A stretch of 10,640 nt of DNA, taken from contig PMLH01000368.1 of NCBI GenBank assembly GCA_003159055.1, forward strand, positions 1 through 10,640. The letters run 5' to 3'. A program made the position numbers and the translations under genes. Below, piece after piece: positions 6,821-10,640 of this stretch. Source of the DNA: Myxococcales bacterium. GTDB lineage: Bacteria; Myxococcota; Polyangia; Fen-1088. The stretch's first letter is position 1. Every line of letters begins with the position of its first letter. The notes below the pieces were generated by a model. It was not told the origin of the DNA. It did no database searches and saw only the letters and a list, made by a program, of their open reading frames with translations.

Positions 6821-7843
6821 CTAGTACTCCCTGGTGATGTTGAAGCCGATGACGAGGTTCTTCCACGGCGTATCAGTGTTGGTCAGGTATCCGTCGGCGG
6901 TGATGTATTGGGTGTTGCCGCACACCAGGGCAAAGGTGTGACGGCTGGTGAAGTACTTCACGCCACCAGAAAACGCCGGGTTCTTCGAGCAGTAACCCGC
7001 CACACAGGACACGACCTCAGCGTCGAGCGACACTGGCGCGGCCAGGCGAACCTCAGCTCCTGCGGCCGCGCCAAACGAGTACTTCTTGTCCTCGTTGTAC
7101 TTCGTGGCGTTGGTCGAGTTCGAGTGATAAAGGCCCCCGACCGACAGCAACAGTCGGTTCGCGATGAGGCGGGTGGCGAGCAGTTGTCCAAAGAAACCGC
7201 TCGAGTCCTCCGCCTTTCGCTGGGCAAACCAAGTCGCGCCGGCCCGCGCGGCGAGATCGACGCCCACGTCTTCCTGGCGAAGTGGCTGGTAGCGCACGTC
7301 GAGCTCGTAGGTGTCGACCACCGACCCACCTGCGCGATAGATTCCAGCGTCAAGCCCCTCGATGATCCCGTAACGCAACCCGAGGCCGACCTGAATCGGC
7401 CCATCGAAGCCGAGCAAGTTGTTGCCCATGTCCGACCACGGCTGGCCACCGGCGCGATTGTAGATGGGGGTTGACGCGCGGTGGTCGATCACGAAGTCGA
7501 AACCGCCCTTGCGAACAGCACGCGCCGTGGGCAGGGCCAGAATTCGAATTCGTTCTGGAAAGCCTTTGCCATACCACCCTGCGGCGGGGTCCGCTCCGCC
7601 GTCCTGGAGATCGACGACTTCGCTTAGCACTTCGATGTCGTCTTCCGACGGTTTGGTCACCGGTGCCGGTACAACCGGTGCGGGTGCTGCCGCCTCGGGC
7701 GCGGCCGGCGCTGGGGCTGGCGGGGGTTGGCTACTCTCGGTCGGGGATTGCGCATTGGCGGGCTGGTCGGGAGAAGGCTCTTCGGCCGCGGCTGGCTCGG
7801 CAGCAAGGGTCAACGTGAGCGCGAGAAAGGCAATATTCGTCAT
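6821..7843 (-). CDS. DUF5777-like outer-membrane beta-barrel protein
   Basis: A 340-residue exported protein. MTNIAFLALTLTLAAEPAAA (1-20) is a plausible signal peptide. A Pro/Ala/Glu-rich linker runs to about 65, after which alternating polar and hydrophobic strands fill about 85-340, ending in an aromatic residue (NITREY) as many barrels do. Key phrases are KGGFDFVIDHR, LLGFDGPIQVGLGLRYGI, DAGIYRAGG and DVRYQPLRQ. The order 'fold-edge HR ... LFGxD ... xxGLxYGI ... Y..LRQ' matches my memory of DUF5777 barrels, best known from Bacteroidota, where they often sit beside cytochromes. Three Cys residues (two in SCVAGYC, one in LVCGN) are unusual for a barrel. The start is ATG 7843, where GGGGTGA lies close upstream; GTG 7849 would add two residues. 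The gene lies 68 nt downstream of the redox lipoprotein and is coupled to the Rieske gene. A scaffold or conduit role for electron carriers is inference. Confidence 0.78.
   Translation of the reverse strand: MTNIAFLALTLTLAAEPAAAEEPSPDQPANAQSPTESSQPPPAPAPAAPEAAAPAPVVPAPVTKPSEDDIEVLSEVVDLQDGGADPAAGWYGKGFPERIRILALPTARAVRKGGFDFVIDHRASTPIYNRAGGQPWSDMGNNLLGFDGPIQVGLGLRYGIIEGLDAGIYRAGGSVVDTYELDVRYQPLRQEDVGVDLAARAGATWFAQRKAEDSSGFFGQLLATRLIANRLLLSVGGLYHSNSTNATKYNEDKKYSFGAAAGAEVRLAAPVSLDAEVVSCVAGYCSKNPAFSGGVKYFTSRHTFALVCGNTQYITADGYLTNTDTPWKNLVIGFNITREY
6827..6831 (-). promoter_or_regulatory. Ribosome-binding site for the Rieske gene
   Basis: GGGAG on the minus strand lies inside the final codons of the barrel gene, 8 nt before ATG 6818. 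The barrel stop and the Rieske ATG are 2 nt apart, implying translational coupling. This site is the reason for choosing 6818 over 6785. Confidence 0.6.
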
Positions 7844-7911
7844 GGTCACCCCAAAAATCCGATTTGCTTTGGATCGCTAAACATCTGCCAGGAATGGGTC
7901 TGAAATGCCCG

Positions 7912-8316
7912 CTAGTTGTTGGGTGTGGGCGGGTCGGCGTTGATCCAGCTCTGGAAGAGGTCGATCTCGCTCTCCGGCAGCGGCGGCAGGTTTAGCGGCA
8001 TGGTCGCATTCTGCATGGATCGCAGGCTGGCGTTGGCATTGGCCTTCACATTCGGATAGGTGTCGAGCAAAGGCATCTGGCCCCCCTGAACGTGGCACAG
8101 ACAGCCTTTCGTGAGCAGCGGCATGATGTCGTAGGTGAAGCTGGGTGGCGGACCCGAATCGACGCTCGGGCCGCCGTCGATTCCGACGGAAGGGGCGCCA
8201 CCAGTTCCGCCGGCACGCGTTGGGTAGTTGCCCTGCGGGTTGATCTTGTCGCCGCAGGCGAGCAGCCAACAGAAAGACAGAGCACCGACGATGGTCAACC
8301 TTCCAATACGCAACAT
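7912..8316 (-). CDS. Cytochrome-c-like lipoprotein with variant CLCH motif
   Basis: A 134-residue lipoprotein. ATG 8316 has AGGAG (8322-8326) 5 nt upstream; the frame extends further but without recognisable protein. MLRIGRLTIVGALSFCWLLAC carries a good lipobox LLAC with lipidated Cys21. A Gly/Pro/Asp-rich linker runs to about 58, then a compact domain: FTYDIMPLLTKGCLCHVQGG, MPLLDTYPNVKANA, NATMPLNLPPLPESEIDLFQSWI. This is the layout of small planctomycete- and myxobacterial-type cytochrome c domains: 'I.PLL...C..CH ... Y..V.A ... MP ... E...W'. The heme motif reads Cys72-Leu-Cys74-His75, with one residue between the cysteines instead of two and Gly71 where the first Cys should be. Met106 could be the distal ligand. 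It is first gene of a likely operon with the barrel and Rieske genes. It may bind heme through one Cys, bind it atypically, or be a degenerate non-heme relative. Confidence 0.8.
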   Translation of the reverse strand: MLRIGRLTIVGALSFCWLLACGDKINPQGNYPTRAGGTGGAPSVGIDGGPSVDSGPPPSFTYDIMPLLTKGCLCHVQGGQMPLLDTYPNVKANANASLRSMQNATMPLNLPPLPESEIDLFQSWINADPPTPNN

Positions 8317-8446
8317 GAACACTCCTTTGTTCTTGCGAGGAGCCCTGTAGTTCGAATTCTGCGCCAAGGCCACGCTAGTTTCCCTAAACCGGTGCCGGGT
8401 TGCAAGTGTTTATGTCGGACTTGGCCAGGATGTTTTTCAGCCAGTG
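8317..8446. other. Intergenic gap between the CDF gene and the redox operon
   Basis: 130 bp between two minus-strand genes. It should hold the promoter of the redox operon and the 3' end of the CDF transcript. Apart from the ribosome-binding site at 8322-8326 I find no strong promoter pair and no clear hairpin with a T-run. TTGGCC occurs at 8421 and 8451, probably by chance. Confidence 0.4.
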
Positions 8447-9871
8447 CTAGTTGGCCGGTTCGGTCCTGATCATCACACGTCCCAGGCTTGGAATCTGGCT
8501 GCGCAGGCTTCGCTCGACTTTTTCTGTGAAATCGTGCGCTTCTTTGATGGATGTGGTCGCCGGCAAGGTGCAGCGAAAAGAAAGGGCAAATTCAGACCCG
8601 CAACGCCTGATTTCAATGGACTCCGGAACGATTCCCCGTTCGGCGAACTCGGGTGTGCGTAGCAAGGCGGATCGAATCTGGGCGGTATCCTCGGCTTTGG
8701 CCAGGGTCCTGGCATCCGCTCGGCCGGCGGGCTCGATGTGCACGACCACGCGCGCCAGGCGAGGGCTGGCCCGTCGCAGGTCCTCATCGACCTCGCTGGC
8801 GATTTGATGCGCTCGCGAAAGAGCCAACTCGCTGTTCATCTCCAGGTGCAGCTCCAGGACCAGGCGTCCGTCTTCTTCGTACACCAGCAGGTTGTGCGCC
8901 GCCGTGTTGCGCGAGGCGGCGATCCGACGGGCCATCGCGAGAATGTCCTCTCCAGAACCCTCCTCTGGCTCGACGTGGACCACGACATCGGTGCGGGGCA
9001 GGTCACGCTTGATGGCTGCTTCGGCACCGCAGGCAATTTCGTGGCTGCGCTCCAGCGACTCGGATCGGTCGACGACCAGGGTCAGATCGACGAATGTCTC
9101 TGGGCCGCTGCGACGGACGCGGACTTGTCTCACTTCACGGACCCCGGCAACCATCGCAGCGCTGGCGATTCGCACGGCCATTTCCGGTGGCACGGTGTCG
9201 AGCAGGTCGTTGACCGCCTTCCTGCCCAGCTTGAGGCTCACGACCACCACAACCAAGGCAACCCCGAAGGCGGCGATCGCGTCGGCTTTGGCGAGGGCTG
9301 GAACGCCAAGGTGATGGGAAGCAACAACGCCGCCGAGGCCGAGGAGGACGACCAAAGACGACCAGATGTCGGTCGAGAAGTGCAGAGCGTCCGCTTCCAG
9401 CGCCTGGCTGTCATATTTCTTGGCCACCCGCAAAAGAGCGCGGGAGCGGGTGAAATCGATCGCGATGGAGAGAAGGACGACCAGGAAGGACCAGATATTC
9501 GCGTCGACGTGAACGGTGGCGCGCAAGAACAGGCGCTCGACGGCTTCCTTGATGATCCACGCACATGTCCCGAACAGAAGCACGGTCTCGAAGAGCGCGG
9601 ACATGTTTTCGATCTTTCCGTGTCCGTAGGCATGCTCTTCATCGGCAGGGCGCCCGCTGACACGTACCGCCCAAAGCGTGACCACGGCGGCGGCCAGGTC
9701 GAGGGCAGAGTGCATCGCCTCCGCGAGAATACCGAGGCTGCCGGTCCAGAGACCGACGCCGATCTTGGTGCCGGTCAGAAGCAACGCCGCGATGACCGAG
9801 ACCAATGCGACCCGGCTCTTCTCCGAGCCGCTCGGGCCGAATCCAACGTGCAGATGGTCATGGTCGTGCAT
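8447..9871 (-). CDS. CDF-family zinc-type cation efflux transporter with triple C-terminal domain
   Basis: A 474-residue cation diffusion facilitator, which exchanges a divalent metal for protons across the inner membrane. ATG 9871 is chosen because recognisable protein starts there; the open frame runs on to 10276 but would overlap mgtA. No strong ribosome-binding site is visible. The N-terminus is His-rich (MHDHDHLH). Six membrane segments span about 20-220. The transport site is His54/Asp58 in AEAMHSALD and His164/Asp168 in LHFSTD; an HxxxD pair in both helices suggests zinc rather than manganese (DxxxD). EEHAYGHGKIEN follows TM2, as in the family. The C-terminus is oddly long: three successive units, about 230-303, 308-383 and 395-474, each with a 'S..xAH......E..LR' helix and ending VVVHVEP, VVVHIEP and VMIRTEP. 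Typical CDF proteins have one such cytoplasmic dimerisation domain and are about 300 residues. It is divergent from mgtA. Confidence 0.92.
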   Translation of the reverse strand: MHDHDHLHVGFGPSGSEKSRVALVSVIAALLLTGTKIGVGLWTGSLGILAEAMHSALDLAAAVVTLWAVRVSGRPADEEHAYGHGKIENMSALFETVLLFGTCAWIIKEAVERLFLRATVHVDANIWSFLVVLLSIAIDFTRSRALLRVAKKYDSQALEADALHFSTDIWSSLVVLLGLGGVVASHHLGVPALAKADAIAAFGVALVVVVVSLKLGRKAVNDLLDTVPPEMAVRIASAAMVAGVREVRQVRVRRSGPETFVDLTLVVDRSESLERSHEIACGAEAAIKRDLPRTDVVVHVEPEEGSGEDILAMARRIAASRNTAAHNLLVYEEDGRLVLELHLEMNSELALSRAHQIASEVDEDLRRASPRLARVVVHIEPAGRADARTLAKAEDTAQIRSALLRTPEFAERGIVPESIEIRRCGSEFALSFRCTLPATTSIKEAHDFTEKVERSLRSQIPSLGRVMIRTEPAN

Positions 9872-10048
9872 GGGGTTCGTTGTCGAGTCTATCGCAAACC
9901 AGAAACAGGTGTGTGTCACGGTCGAATTTGGGTTGCGCAGGAATCTGCGTCGATATACTGACCTAGGTGCAAGATCCGTCGTCGCGGGGTCGGGGTATGC
10001 CGTTCTTGTCTCTCGCAGCGATGACGTGCGGGTCTTGCCGAGTGGCCT
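9872..10048. promoter_or_regulatory. Divergent control region between CDF and mgtA genes
   Basis: 177 bp between two divergent metal-transporter starts, so promoters for both should lie here. On the plus strand TATACT (9954-9959) resembles a -10 box, with TTGCGC (9933-9938) 15 bp upstream as a poor -35. A perfect 8-bp palindrome ACCTAGGT (9961-9968) follows directly, where a repressor could block initiation. That would leave a leader of about 80 nt before mgtA. No minus-strand promoter stands out. These sites are visual matches only; the region is clearly regulatory by position, but the individual boxes are weak. Confidence 0.45.
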
Positions 10049-10640
10049 ATGCGAAATCCGTTCTCCCTTCCATCGATCCTTCCCAAACGCTTGGTGCAGC
10101 CGGGCCGGGCTGCTGTCGCGGCTGGCATCACTGCGCGCCTCATCGAAGCCGCGGTGTCCGATAGCGACAAGCTCTACTCGACCTACGGCAGCTCGTCGTC
10201 GGGGCTTGCGCAAGACGAGGCGGAACAGAGGGTCGAGAAGTATGGCGCCAATGCCGTGGCGCAAGAGGAAGGACACAGCTGGCGCGATCTGCTGCTGATG
10301 GCGGTCTTGAATCCGCTGGTGATCCTTCTTTCTTTGCTCGCGATTCTGTCGGCCGCCACCGGCGACCTGCGTGCTGCCGTCGTCATGCTGATGATGGTCG
10401 TGCTAGGCGTGGCCCTGCGTTTCGTGCAGGAAGCGCGCGCGGACACCGCGGCGGCCAAGTTGAAGGCGATGATTCGGGTGACGGCAACCGTCGTGCGCGA
10501 CGGTGCTGCCCGCGAGATTGCACTGTCCGAGCTGGTGCCGGGCGACATTGTCAAACTGGCGGCCGGGGACATGATTCCGGCCGACGTCCGCCTGATGTCG
10601 TGCAAGGATCTGTTCGTCATCCAGGCCAGCCTGACCGGCG
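10049..10640 (+). CDS. mgtA: Mg2+-transporting P3B ATPase, N-terminal part (cut by window)
   Basis: The frame from ATG 10049 is open to the right edge, giving the first 197 residues of a protein that is usually about 900 long. P3B ATPases use ATP to import Mg2+ across the inner membrane. A cytoplasmic N-terminal region (about 1-75, with AEQRVEKYGANAV) is followed by two hydrophobic helices (about 81-101 and 106-126). The actuator domain then begins with VQEARADTAAAKLKAM, TATVVRDG, LVPGDIVKLAAGDMIPADVR and DLFVIQASLTG. The last three blocks match E. coli MgtA almost residue for residue (from memory), and DLF.xQASLTG separates MgtA from Ca2+ and heavy-metal pumps. The window stops just before the Glu of the TGE motif, so the phosphorylation site DKTGT is not seen. 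No clear ribosome-binding site precedes the ATG. It is divergent from the CDF exporter. Confidence 0.9.
   Translation, partial: MRNPFSLPSILPKRLVQPGRAAVAAGITARLIEAAVSDSDKLYSTYGSSSSGLAQDEAEQRVEKYGANAVAQEEGHSWRDLLLMAVLNPLVILLSLLAILSAATGDLRAAVVMLMMVVLGVALRFVQEARADTAAAKLKAMIRVTATVVRDGAAREIALSELVPGDIVKLAAGDMIPADVRLMSCKDLFVIQASLTG

Noticed and set aside
8738..9961. 407-codon open frame on the plus strand
   Set aside because: It is antisense to the CDF gene, which has clear metal-site motifs. The translation is His/Gln/Asp-rich shadow sequence without a recognisable fold.
9997..10164. Possible leader peptide for mgtA (ATG 9997)
   Set aside because: GGGG precedes it closely, but the peptide is 55 residues, not Pro-rich like known mgtL, and overlaps mgtA in another frame. 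There is not enough evidence.
9872..10276. N-terminal extension of the CDF frame
   Set aside because: It would overlap the divergent mgtA coding region and has no family similarity; the His-rich MHDHDH start at 9871 fits CDF proteins.

Overview
The window is GC-rich and looks chromosomal. Its style resembles the Myxococcota (old deltaproteobacterial) lineage: a Hanks-type Ser/Thr kinase, a large Cys-rich surface lipoprotein ending in a beta-helix, a two-membrane-segment C-terminus typical of PEGA/TPR-type proteins, and GTG/TTG starts. This taxonomic call is an inference from gene content; there is no rRNA or other marker. I saw no tRNA, rRNA, CRISPR array, insertion sequence or phage gene.

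Layout. Positions 1-2335 (+): the 3' end of a membrane protein, followed 12 nt later by a Cys-rich, beta-helix lipoprotein. Positions 2385-4160 (+): a complete PTS enzyme I with its phospho-histidine and C-terminal active-site Cys, but no HPr or enzyme II beside it. Positions 4293-6355 (+): a tail-anchored Ser/Thr protein kinase and, 41 nt on, a HAD phosphatase. A well-placed 10-codon mini-ORF lies just upstream of the kinase, in the same frame and cut off from it by one TAG. Positions 6363-8316 (-): a compact operon of a cytochrome-c-like lipoprotein, a DUF5777-like outer-membrane beta-barrel and a Tat-exported Rieske 2Fe-2S protein. Positions 8447-9871 (-): a zinc-type CDF transporter with an unusually long C-terminus of three tandem CDF-type domains. 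Positions 10049-10640 (+): the start of a P3B Mg2+-transporting ATPase (MgtA type), cut by the window edge and divergent from the CDF gene.

How the genes fit together. Three themes appear. The first is signalling and phosphotransfer (enzyme I, kinase, phosphatase). The second is a small envelope redox module (heme-type lipoprotein, barrel, Rieske) that could carry electrons between periplasm and outer membrane. The third is divalent-metal homeostasis (CDF exporter and MgtA importer sharing a 177-bp divergent control region). The most unusual signals are the three-domain CDF tail, the non-canonical CLCH heme-like motif in the redox lipoprotein, and the in-frame TAG before the kinase. No clearly new multi-gene defence or mobile system is visible.
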